Shown here: in pieces, positions 1 through 6,094 of the stretch
Numbering within the stretch: position 1 is the first letter of the stretch
How the letters are laid out: each line of letters starts with the position of its first letter
Source of the DNA: Nocardioidaceae bacterium
GTDB lineage: Bacteria > Actinomycetota > Actinomycetes > Propionibacteriales > Nocardioidaceae
DNA length: 13,243 bases
NCBI GenBank assembly: GCA_013811715.1
Contig: JACCUS010000021.1
Coordinates: forward strand, 1-13,243
Direction of reading: 5' to 3'
Program-made: the position numbers and the translations under genes
The notes under the pieces: model-generated
Databases searched by the model: none
What the model was told of the DNA's origin: nothing
Seen by the model: the letters and a program-made list of their open reading frames with translations, nothing else

Positions 1-15
1 GAGACGGTCGATCAT
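1..15 (-). CDS. Possible 5' end of a further minus-strand gene (five codons only)
   Basis: After the stop codon of the substrate-binding lipoprotein (minus strand, ending at base 22) there is an ATG at bases 15-13 followed by codons for Ile-Asp-Arg-Leu up to the window edge. It would continue the transporter operon with a 6-nt gap. No clear Shine-Dalgarno sequence stands in front of it, and five codons cannot show a family. It could equally be chance. Confidence 0.2.
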
Positions 16-21
16 GGGCTG

Positions 22-975
22 TCAGCCGAGGAAACCGTTATCCTCGAGCCAGGCTTGGGCGACCTCCTCGGGCGGCAGACCCTCCTCGTCCACCTGGGCG
101 TTCAGGTCCTGCATGGTCTCGGTGGACAGTGCCTCCGCGATCGGAGTGAAGATCTCCTCGAGTTCCGGGCTCTGCTCGAAGACCTGCGCGTCAGCCGTCA
201 TCGCGAGGTTGTACTTGACGAAGAAGCCCTTGTCGTCCTCGAGAAGTGTCATGTCATTCGCCGGGATACGGCCATCAGTGCTGAACACCTCGCCGAAGCT
301 GCACTCCTCGCCCGAGGGAACCTGGTCGAAGACGAGCCCGAGGTCGACCTCGACGATCTCGCTGGTCGGCAGGTTGAAGCCGTAGGTCTTCTCGACCCCA
401 GGCCAGCCGTCGGAGCGGGTGAGGAACTCGGTGGCGGCGCACAGCGACGCGTCCGCCGGGTTGCTGTTCGCCACCTCCGCATAGTCGCTCAGCGTCGTGG
501 TTCCGAGCTCATTCGCGCGTTCAGCCGTAGTGGCGATCGCGTACGTGTTCTCGAACGATGCCAGGGCGAACCATTTGATCTTGTTCTTCGCCAGGTCCTC
601 CTCGGCCACCTTATCGAAGAGTTCCTGGGGGTCATCTGGCGCTTCGGTGCCGTCGTGACCAAGGTGGCTGGTCCAGCCGGTGCCGGTGTACTCCCAGTAC
701 AAGTCGATCTCGCCCGCGGTCAGAGCCGTCCGGACAGTCTCGGTGCCGACGAGGCCGGTCTTGTCCTCGACCTCAGCACCTGCGTCCTCCAAGACCTGGA
801 TCGCCATCGAGCCGACGATGAGCTGCTCGGTGAACTCCTTGGAGCCGACGGTGAAGGACTCGCCGGACAGATCACCGCTGCCGCTGCCACCGCCGTCGTC
901 GCCGCAGGCAGCTACCGTCATCGCCAAGCCGGCGAGCAGCGCAGTCAGCCGGACGGCCTTTGTTTTGTTGCGCAT
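22..975 (-). CDS. Glycine betaine/choline-type ABC transporter substrate-binding lipoprotein (OpuCC/OsmF family)
   Basis: A 317-aa extracytoplasmic receptor that would capture a quaternary amine and hand it to the permeases encoded upstream. Residues 1-24 form a lipoprotein signal: basic start, hydrophobic core, lipobox V21-A-A-C24, so the mature protein would be lipid-anchored at Cys24. A Gly/Ser/Asp linker follows. The motif GSKEFTEQ (44-51) and the aromatic stretch WEYTGTGW (about 94-101) are typical of the OpuAC/OpuCC/OsmF family, whose ligands (betaine, choline, carnitine) sit in aromatic cages. Length is normal. The ATG at 975 is preceded by GGAAGG (986-991, minus strand) about 10 nt away. 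It is the last complete gene of the importer operon, set apart by a 54-nt spacer, a usual way to give the receptor its own translation level. The family is clear. The exact ligand is inferred from the catabolic genes next door. Confidence 0.9.
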   Translation of the reverse strand: MRNKTKAVRLTALLAGLAMTVAACGDDGGGSGSGDLSGESFTVGSKEFTEQLIVGSMAIQVLEDAGAEVEDKTGLVGTETVRTALTAGEIDLYWEYTGTGWTSHLGHDGTEAPDDPQELFDKVAEEDLAKNKIKWFALASFENTYAIATTAERANELGTTTLSDYAEVANSNPADASLCAATEFLTRSDGWPGVEKTYGFNLPTSEIVEVDLGLVFDQVPSGEECSFGEVFSTDGRIPANDMTLLEDDKGFFVKYNLAMTADAQVFEQSPELEEIFTPIAEALSTETMQDLNAQVDEEGLPPEEVAQAWLEDNGFLG

Positions 976-1029
976 CGTGGCTCTACCTTCCGTTCTGTTG
1001 TCGTGTTGTTTTTTGTGGTTTCGGTTCGG
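976..1029 (-). promoter_or_regulatory. Nearly U-free, A-rich intercistronic leader before the binding-protein gene
   Basis: Read on the minus strand, this 54-nt spacer has 26 A, 16 C, 11 G and only 1 T, which is very unusual in this GC-rich window. The mRNA would be almost unable to fold on itself, since A has no U to pair with. It ends with the GGAAGG ribosome-binding site of the lipoprotein gene. I infer an unstructured ribosome-loading leader that raises receptor synthesis relative to the membrane components. No terminator hairpin is visible. Confidence 0.4.
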
Positions 1030-1848
1030 TCATAGTCCTCGTGGGCGCAGCAGGTCCTCGGCAACCCCGGCCACGTAGTCGACGAGCAGGGCCAGCACGG
1101 CAACGAGGACGCTGCCGATCACGGTGATCAACTCGTCGGACCTGGTGATGCCGGTGTTGATTATGTCGCCTAGCCCCCCCGCGTCGAACAAGGTGCCGAG
1201 CGTCGCGGTGCCGACGTTGATCACCAGAGCCGTCCGAACCCCGGCCATCATGACCGGTACCGCCAGCGGAAGCTCGATCTTGGTCAGGACAGCTCGCCTG
1301 GTCATCCCCATGCCGCGGGCCGCCTCTATCACCGACTCGTCCACCTGCTCCAGGCCGACCATGGTGTTGCGCAGCACCGCCAGCGAGCAGTAGGCCACGA
1401 GTCCGACGACAACCGTCCAGAAACCGATGGTCGAGACCGTCACCAAGAGCGCAAGCAGGCCGACGGTAGGAACACCCTGGCCCACGTTGAAGACCGCGAT
1501 GGCGTAAGGCGTGATGCGTCGGGCGAACGGCCTGGTGAGCACGATCCCGAGTGGAATCGCGATCACTAGCACGATCGCCGTGGACACGGCCGTGAGTTCG
1601 ATGTGCTCCCAGGCCCTGGCCAGGATGAAGTCGAACTGCACCCGCTGACGCTCGGTCGAAGTCAGGTCCTCACCGCGTGCCCATAGCCAGAGCGCGAGCA
1701 GGATCGCAGCGAGCAGGACCGGCATGACCAGGTAGCCCACCGGCGATCGGCCGCCGCTACGCGGGGCGCCTTCTACTGCGGCCTCGCCGCCACCCTCCGA
1801 GGCTAGGCTCGGGCTAGGTTCCGGTTTCCGGGTGGGGACCGTCGACAT
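1030..1848 (-). CDS. Glycine betaine/choline-type ABC transporter permease (second permease)
   Basis: A 272-aa inner-membrane subunit of the importer. After a 35-40-residue cytoplasmic tail rich in Pro, Ser, Gly and Glu, about six hydrophobic segments follow: near residues 38-57, 83-104, 114-138, 142-160, 195-220 and 238-262. The cytoplasmic EAA coupling loop is visible at 175-194 (starts EAARGMGM, ends ELPLA), which docks on the ATPase. This places it in the OpuCB/OpuCD (ProW) family. The start ATG directly abuts the TAG stop of the ATPase gene with no base between, so translation is probably coupled; a GAAGGG in the end of that gene lies about 10 nt upstream. It is longer than permease 1 (220 aa) mainly because of the N-terminal tail, whose role is unknown. 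The two permeases probably form a heterodimer. Confidence 0.9.
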   Translation of the reverse strand: MSTVPTRKPEPSPSLASEGGGEAAVEGAPRSGGRSPVGYLVMPVLLAAILLALWLWARGEDLTSTERQRVQFDFILARAWEHIELTAVSTAIVLVIAIPLGIVLTRPFARRITPYAIAVFNVGQGVPTVGLLALLVTVSTIGFWTVVVGLVAYCSLAVLRNTMVGLEQVDESVIEAARGMGMTRRAVLTKIELPLAVPVMMAGVRTALVINVGTATLGTLFDAGGLGDIINTGITRSDELITVIGSVLVAVLALLVDYVAGVAEDLLRPRGL

Positions 1849-3060
1849 CTACACGGTCCCTTCGTCGGGGGCGGACGCCCCGCTGCGCAGGCGGTCGCGC
1901 TCGTCGCTGCGCATGTTGCGGACTGAATCGTTGATCGTGTCGATGTCGACGATGCCCTGATAGGCACCTGAGGAGTCGACGACGATCGCGGTGCTGTAGC
2001 GAGCGGTGAGCATCTCGTTGAGGGTGTCGCTCAGCGTCGCGTTCGGCTGCACTACCGCCTCAGCGGGAAGCCCGCCCTCGGACAAGGACCGCCCATCTCC
2101 GGAGCGTTCCAGGTGTTCGGCGTTGACCCAGTTCACCGGGCGCCGCTGATCGTCGAGTATGAGCACGGCGCTCTTGTCGCTGTCATCGAGCAATCGACGC
2201 ACCTCGTCGCGACCGGCCCCTTCCTCCGCCGTGGGCCACTGGTGCAGCTCGACGTCTCGCACTCGGCTCAGGCTGAGGCGCTTCAGCGAGGCGCCGCGCC
2301 CGATAAAGTCTGCGACGAAGTCGTCTGCGGGGTTGACGAGGATCCGCTCGGGGGTGTCGAACTGCGCGATGTGCGACTGCTCTCGGAGGATCGCGATCCG
2401 GTCTCCCATCTTGATCGCCTCGTCGATGTCGTGGGTGACGAAGATGATGGTCTTCTTGATCTGCTCCTGGAGGCGGAGGAACTCGTTTTGGAGTCGGTCG
2501 CGAGTGATCGGGTCGATTGCACCGAAGGGCTCGTCCATCAGCATCACGTCGGGGTCGGCACTCATGGCACGGGCGACACCGACTCGCTGGCGCTGGCCAC
2601 CGGACAGTTCTTTGGGGTAGCGATTGCGGTATTCGCCCGGGTCCATCCCGACGGTCTCAAGCAGCTCGTCGACTCGTTTGGAGATGCGCTCCTTGTCCCA
2701 GTCGAGCATCTTCGGCACTGTGGCGATGTTGCTGGCGATCGTCAGATGTGGGAAGAGGCCGATCTGTTGGATCACGTAGCCGATCCGGCGTCGCAGATGG
2801 TCAGGGTTGACCTTGGTGACGTCCTCCTCGTCGAGGAAGATCCGCCCAGAGCTGGGCTCGATGATCCTGTTGATCATCTTCATCGTCGTGGTCTTCCCGC
2901 AGCCGGACGGCCCGACGAGGATGACGATCTCGCCCTCGGGGATCTCCAGCGAGAGGTCGTCCACCGCGGCCTCGCGCTGACCGAACCGCTTCGCCAGGCT
3001 CTCGAGCCGGATCTTGACGGTGACGGTCGGAGTCGTTCCGTCCGGGTGTGCGTCACTCAT
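1849..3060 (-). CDS. Glycine betaine/choline-type ABC transporter ATP-binding protein with CBS region (OpuCA/ProV family)
   Basis: A 403-aa ATPase that powers the importer from the cytoplasmic face. The nucleotide-binding domain spans about residues 15-250: Walker A GPSGCGKTT (50-58), Q-loop near 98-99, signature LSGGQ (152-156), Walker B ending in D176-E177, and H-loop His210. A C-terminal extension (about 265-385) resembles the CBS pair of OpuCA/OpuAA proteins. The second CBS repeat is the clearer one (about 337-380, including STAIVVD and GIVDIDTI); the first is degenerate. In characterised relatives CBS domains sense ionic strength or cyclic dinucleotides; whether that holds here is not visible. 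The ATG at 3060 overlaps the TGA of the upstream permease by 4 nt (ATGA), and the gene ends one base before the next permease starts. This is a tight operon of translationally linked genes. Confidence 0.94.
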   Translation of the reverse strand: MSDAHPDGTTPTVTVKIRLESLAKRFGQREAAVDDLSLEIPEGEIVILVGPSGCGKTTTMKMINRIIEPSSGRIFLDEEDVTKVNPDHLRRRIGYVIQQIGLFPHLTIASNIATVPKMLDWDKERISKRVDELLETVGMDPGEYRNRYPKELSGGQRQRVGVARAMSADPDVMLMDEPFGAIDPITRDRLQNEFLRLQEQIKKTIIFVTHDIDEAIKMGDRIAILREQSHIAQFDTPERILVNPADDFVADFIGRGASLKRLSLSRVRDVELHQWPTAEEGAGRDEVRRLLDDSDKSAVLILDDQRRPVNWVNAEHLERSGDGRSLSEGGLPAEAVVQPNATLSDTLNEMLTARYSTAIVVDSSGAYQGIVDIDTINDSVRNMRSDERDRLRSGASAPDEGTV

Positions 3061-3719
3061 CGGATACCTTTCGGAGTTGTGACTCGGAAGATCACGCTGA
3101 ACAGCAGGTCGAAGAGGATGGCGAGGATCACCACTCCGAGTGTCCCGCCCAGAATCAGGTTGAGCGAGCTGGCGCTGCCGAAGTTGGTGATTCCTGAGAA
3201 GATGTCGTTGCCCAGCCCGGGCCCGCTGACGTACGCGCCGATCGCGGCGATGCCGACCATCAGGACCGCGGACACGCGCATCCCGGTCACGATCACCGGC
3301 CAGGCCAGCGGGAGCTCGATGCGCAGCAGCCGCCGCGTGCGGCTCATGCCCATCCCCTGCGCGGACTCCACGACGGCCGGGTCGACCTCGAGCAAGCCGA
3401 CGATCGTGTTCCGGGTGACTGGCAGCAGGCCGTACATCACGAGGCCGACGAGGACCGAGGTGGTGCCGAGGCCGAAGATCGGGATGAACAGCGGGAAGAG
3501 CGCGAGCGACGGGATGGTCAAGAAAGTGCCCGTTACCGCCAGGACGAGCTCACGGGGCCGGCCGGTCCGGTAGGTCGCCACACCGAGCATTACACCGATC
3601 ACGGTGGCGATGGCCACCGCCTCGGCCACCAAGACCGCGTGCTCGATGCCGAGCTGGAGCAGATCCTCCCAGGTGAACTGGAGATACGTCCAGAAACTCC
3701 CCAGCCATCCCTCAGGCAT
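3057..3719 (-). CDS. Glycine betaine/choline-type ABC transporter permease (first permease)
   Basis: A 220-aa membrane subunit close to the usual length of OpuCB/OpuCD permeases. Hydrophobic segments lie near residues 26-49, 58-82, 86-108, 138-163 and 186-212. The EAA coupling loop is at about 118-139 (ESAQGMGMSR then IELPLA), closely parallel to the loop of the second permease, so the two genes are paralogues. It is the first gene of the importer cluster, and its TGA overlaps the ATPase start by 4 nt. The start at 3719 fits the family's N-terminus, but no Shine-Dalgarno sequence precedes it. A short ORF with a strong ribosome-binding site runs across this start codon and may couple its translation. 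A leaderless or alternative start cannot be excluded. Confidence 0.9.
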   Translation of the reverse strand: MPEGWLGSFWTYLQFTWEDLLQLGIEHAVLVAEAVAIATVIGVMLGVATYRTGRPRELVLAVTGTFLTIPSLALFPLFIPIFGLGTTSVLVGLVMYGLLPVTRNTIVGLLEVDPAVVESAQGMGMSRTRRLLRIELPLAWPVIVTGMRVSAVLMVGIAAIGAYVSGPGLGNDIFSGITNFGSASSLNLILGGTLGVVILAILFDLLFSVIFRVTTPKGIR

Positions 3720-3777
3720 GACTGCTGAGCCCGCACATCTGAAGGAGTGCAGTTCCCATGAGCAACTCTGTCCCCAT
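3712..3777 (-). CDS. Putative 21-aa leader peptide overlapping the first permease start
   Basis: On the minus strand an ATG at 3777-3775 opens a 22-codon frame (21 residues beginning MGTELLMGTALLQMCG and ending SHA) that stops with TGA at 3714-3712. GGAGG (minus strand, bases 3787-3783) sits 5 nt before this ATG, one of the best ribosome-binding sites in the window. The stop lies inside codons 2-3 of the permease, so the frames overlap by 8 nt (ATGCCTGA). The permease start itself lacks a Shine-Dalgarno sequence. This is the classic layout for translational coupling by stop and re-initiation. The peptide matches no family I know. It is too short to tell from chance by coding statistics. Confidence 0.4.
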   Translation of the reverse strand: MGTELLMGTALLQMCGLSSHA

Positions 3778-3798
3778 GAATACCTCCGTCCTCATCCA

Positions 3799-3811
3799 CA
3801 CCTGTCAGGTG
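3799..3811. repeat. Perfect 13-bp palindrome CACCTG-T-CAGGTG
   Basis: Two 6-bp arms around one central base, located between the GTTGC...GCAAC dyad and the ribosome-binding site of the leader ORF, upstream of the importer operon. The one-base centre makes it unlikely as a strong RNA hairpin and better suited to a dimeric DNA-binding protein. No second copy was seen in the 4643-4720 intergenic region, so it may serve a different regulator from the IclR-type sites. Confidence 0.35.
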
Positions 3812-3850
3812 CAACGACTGTGGCACGGAGCGGTGACCTTGCACAAGGGG

Positions 3851-3866
3851 GTTGCCGAATCGCAAC
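3851..3866. promoter_or_regulatory. Probable IclR-type operator upstream of the importer operon
   Basis: GTTGCCGAATCGCAAC contains inverted 5-bp arms (GTTGC and GCAAC) separated by 6 bp. Its first eight bases are identical to those of the dyad at 4688-4704 upstream of the catabolic operon. It lies 27 nt beyond the stop of the iclR gene and about 130 nt before the first permease. Two further GCAAC half-sites occur nearby (3762-3766 and 3811-3815). IclR-family proteins bind short palindromes as dimers or tetramers, so this is a reasonable site for the neighbouring regulator. Binding is inferred only from repeat and position. No convincing -35/-10 pair was found in this gap. Confidence 0.5.
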
Positions 3867-3892
3867 ACTTGCGACGGGGGTTGTCGCGCTGT

Positions 3893-4642
3893 TCACCTGC
3901 CGTTCGCCGACGAGAGCTGAGCCGAGTGCGTGACCAGCTCATCGACCGCGGCGAGCATGGCCCGTCGGCCAAATCGGGCCGCTGGCCCCTGGAGGCCAAG
4001 GACCGCCACCAGGCTGCCGACGGCGTCGAGCACCGGGGCGGCGATGGCGTTCAGGTCGTCCTCGCGTTCACCGACCGACTCGGCCCAGCCACGGGCACGC
4101 GTGGCGTCGACCTCCGCGGCCAGCACAGCGGCTTCGGTGATGGTCCGCCGGGTATACGACGGCATCGGGTCTGGCGACGGTGGAGCGTCCGCGTGGGCGA
4201 GGAACACCTTGCCGATGGCGGTGGCGTGGGTGACACTCGGGCGGCCGACCTCGGCGACGCTGCGCACCGACGACGGGCTCTGGACGAAGTCGACGGTGAT
4301 GGTGGCCTCGCCGTACGGGACGGAGAGTGTGGCCGTCTCACCGGTTGCCTCGGTGAGAGCCACCAGGTGCGGACGGCCGAGCTGGCGCATGTCGACCCGG
4401 GCGAGCGCCGCGTTGCCGAGCTCGACCAGCCGGGGGCCGAGCCGGAACCGGCCGCTGTCCGGCGTACGCGTGACCATCTGGTCCTGGGCCAAGGTGGCGA
4501 GCAGCCGGGAAACGGTGCTCGGGTTGATGCCGGTGCGCCGGGCGATCTCGTTGTTGCCGAGGTCGCCGGGGGCGTCCGCGAGCGAGTGCAGGACGGCCAC
4601 GGCACGCTCCACTGTCGATACCGGGCGATTGGCTGTGGTCAA
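3893..4642 (-). CDS. IclR-family transcriptional regulator
   Basis: A 249-aa regulator of normal IclR length. The N-terminal winged helix-turn-helix covers about residues 8-70, with the recognition region NEIARRTGINPSTVSRLLAT (31-50) and a wing around the RFRLGPRL segment. The rest (about 75-245) is the IclR effector domain that binds small carboxylic or aromatic ligands in known members. The start is TTG at 4642, chosen because GGGAGG (minus strand, bases 4654-4649) lies 6 nt upstream and the family N-terminus begins there. It is divergent from the FAD oxidoreductase operon across 78 bp and lies upstream of the importer on the same strand. Two similar dyads (3851-3866, 4688-4704) flank it, suggesting autoregulation and control of both operons. 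Whether it represses or activates, and its effector (a pathway intermediate such as betaine or dimethylglycine is plausible), cannot be read. Confidence 0.93.
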   Translation of the reverse strand: MTTANRPVSTVERAVAVLHSLADAPGDLGNNEIARRTGINPSTVSRLLATLAQDQMVTRTPDSGRFRLGPRLVELGNAALARVDMRQLGRPHLVALTEATGETATLSVPYGEATITVDFVQSPSSVRSVAEVGRPSVTHATAIGKVFLAHADAPPSPDPMPSYTRRTITEAAVLAAEVDATRARGWAESVGEREDDLNAIAAPVLDAVGSLVAVLGLQGPAARFGRRAMLAAVDELVTHSAQLSSANGR

Positions 4643-4687
4643 CGGCGGCCTCCCGTGTTAGCGTCGCGGTGGCAATTGTGCAACAGC

Positions 4688-4704
4688 GTTGCCGATATGG
4701 CAAC
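4688..4704. promoter_or_regulatory. Probable IclR-type operator in the divergent iclR/catabolic-operon region
   Basis: GTTGCCGATATGGCAAC is a perfect inverted repeat with 6-bp arms (GTTGCC and GGCAAC) around 5 bp. It ends immediately before the AGGAGG ribosome-binding site (4705-4710) of the FAD oxidoreductase gene. An extra GCAAC half-site (4680-4684) and a GGCAA (4671-4675) stand beside it. The position, between two divergent starts and abutting the ribosome-binding site, fits repression of the catabolic operon by the IclR protein. A closely similar site precedes the importer operon. Confidence 0.55.
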
Positions 4705-4720
4705 AGGAGGCGAAAAGACG

Positions 4721-6067
4721 ATGTCACCAGAGCCCCAGTTACCGCCGGCGATCCGGTACGTGGTGATCGGGGCGGGCGTACACGGCCTGTCCACGGCGTG
4801 GCACCTCGCCCGCGAGCTGAAGGCCCGTGGGCAGGGCGGTGGCGACGACGTGGTCGTGCTCGACAAGGACGGCGTCGGGGCCGGTGCCTCCGGTATCGCC
4901 TGCGGTGTCATCCGGAACAACTACTTCCAGCCGGCGATGCGCCGGCTGATGGCGCACTCGGTGGCGGTCTGGGAGTCCGACCCGGCGGCGTTCTCCTACC
5001 ACCCGGTCGGCTACCTGCAGGCGGCCCCGGAGGTCATGCGCGCCAATGTCGGACAGATCCACGCCGAGCAGCAAGAGATCGGCTACGCCTCCACCCTGGT
5101 CGAGGGGGAGGCCGACTGCCGGAGCTACCTCGGCGACCTGTTCGGCGACTGGCAGGCTCCGGGCATCACCAACGTCTTGCACGAGCACCGGGGCGGGTAC
5201 GCCAACAACTTGGCGTCGATGCGTGGCCTGGCCGCGAAGGCGGAGGCCGAGGGGGTCCGGATCATGACCGGCGTGCGCGTCACCGGGACAGACGTCGACG
5301 GCGGCGCTGTGCGCGCGGTGACGACCGACCAGGGCACGGTCCGCTGCGAGCAGCTCGTCGTCGCGGTCGGGCCCTGGATCCGGGACGTCTGGGCGATGCT
5401 GGAACTGCCGGAGACCGTCGACATCCGAGACCGCGACGGGCAGCTGCACCGTGGCGCCGCCATGTGGACCTACCTGCTGCTGCAGGAGGGCACGCTCGGC
5501 GTCGATCCCGGCCTGTTCACCGACACCCGCGGCGGGCTGCCGCCGGTCGTGCACGTCGACTCCGACACACCTCTGTACGACGAGGACGGCGGCCTCGTCA
5601 CCGAGCAGATGTGGGGCATCTACTACAAGCCCGACTTCTCCTTCGGCGGCGTACAGGGCGGCGCGATACCGATGGCGGTGGGCAAGCCGACCGCGGAGGT
5701 GGCGGTGGACCCGTACGGCCCGGCCAGCCCCGAGTTCACCGTGTCACCCGACTTCGCCCGCATGTGGACCGCGGCCCTGGCCCACTGTCACCAGCGATTC
5801 GAGGGCACCAGTCACCTCTACAAGGACGAGAACTCCGGAGGGCTGGGCTGTTTCACCCCCGACAGCTTCCCGGTGTTCGACACGTTCCGGCAGAACGCCT
5901 ACGTCATCGCCGACTCCAACCACGGCTACAAGATGATCGGCGTCGGCGAACTGGTGGCGCGAGAAATACTCGGCGAGCCGCAGGAGCTGCTCGCACCGTT
6001 CCGATTCGACCGCTACGAGCGCGGCGAGCTGCATCCCACGAGCAGCTCACCGTTCCCGTGGAGCTGA
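4721..6067 (+). CDS. FAD-dependent oxidoreductase, DAO family (sarcosine/dimethylglycine dehydrogenase-like)
   Basis: A 448-aa flavoprotein that probably oxidises an N-methyl group of dimethylglycine or a related amine. The Rossmann FAD-binding motif GAGVHG is at 17-22, followed by the segment GVIRNNYFQP, which parallels AILRSNYLTP in the SoxB encoded downstream. The C-terminus carries the family's substrate/flavin region (DSNHGYKMIGVGELVAREIL). At the place where SoxB has Arg-His (the covalent FMN anchor) this protein has N162-N163, so it should bind FAD only. The start ATG at 4721 is set by AGGAGG 10 nt upstream. The frame stays open far upstream, antisense to iclR, and an ATG at 4697 would place the ribosome-binding site inside the gene. 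It is the first gene of the plus-strand operon, followed after 27 nt by a folate-binding GcvT-like gene; together they resemble the two halves of dimethylglycine dehydrogenase. The substrate is inferred. Confidence 0.85.
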   Translation: MSPEPQLPPAIRYVVIGAGVHGLSTAWHLARELKARGQGGGDDVVVLDKDGVGAGASGIACGVIRNNYFQPAMRRLMAHSVAVWESDPAAFSYHPVGYLQAAPEVMRANVGQIHAEQQEIGYASTLVEGEADCRSYLGDLFGDWQAPGITNVLHEHRGGYANNLASMRGLAAKAEAEGVRIMTGVRVTGTDVDGGAVRAVTTDQGTVRCEQLVVAVGPWIRDVWAMLELPETVDIRDRDGQLHRGAAMWTYLLLQEGTLGVDPGLFTDTRGGLPPVVHVDSDTPLYDEDGGLVTEQMWGIYYKPDFSFGGVQGGAIPMAVGKPTAEVAVDPYGPASPEFTVSPDFARMWTAALAHCHQRFEGTSHLYKDENSGGLGCFTPDSFPVFDTFRQNAYVIADSNHGYKMIGVGELVAREILGEPQELLAPFRFDRYERGELHPTSSSPFPWS

Positions 6068-6094
6068 CCCAACCCGACGAGGAGAGAACCCGCA

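Noticed and set aside
2113..3573. A 486-codon plus-strand frame across the ATPase and first permease
   Set aside because: Both minus-strand genes have complete family motifs and a 4-nt overlap; the plus-strand product shows no domain and has the composition of a reverse-complement shadow.
3871..3887. Inverted repeat GCGAC-N7-GTCGC just after the iclR stop as a terminator
   Set aside because: The stem is only 5 bp and is not followed by a T-run on the minus strand. It may be chance or an extra degenerate protein-binding site.
4655..4683. Candidate iclR promoter on the minus strand: TTGCAC, 17-nt spacer, TAACAC
   Set aside because: The -10 element would abut the GGGAGG ribosome-binding site (4649-4654), putting transcription start after it. 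The TAACAC hexamer is also a poor match.
3758..4720. N-terminal extension of the first FAD oxidoreductase by about 320 codons
   Set aside because: The extension is antisense to the iclR gene and shows no domain. The AGGAGG at 4705-4710 and the family N-terminus fix the start at 4721.
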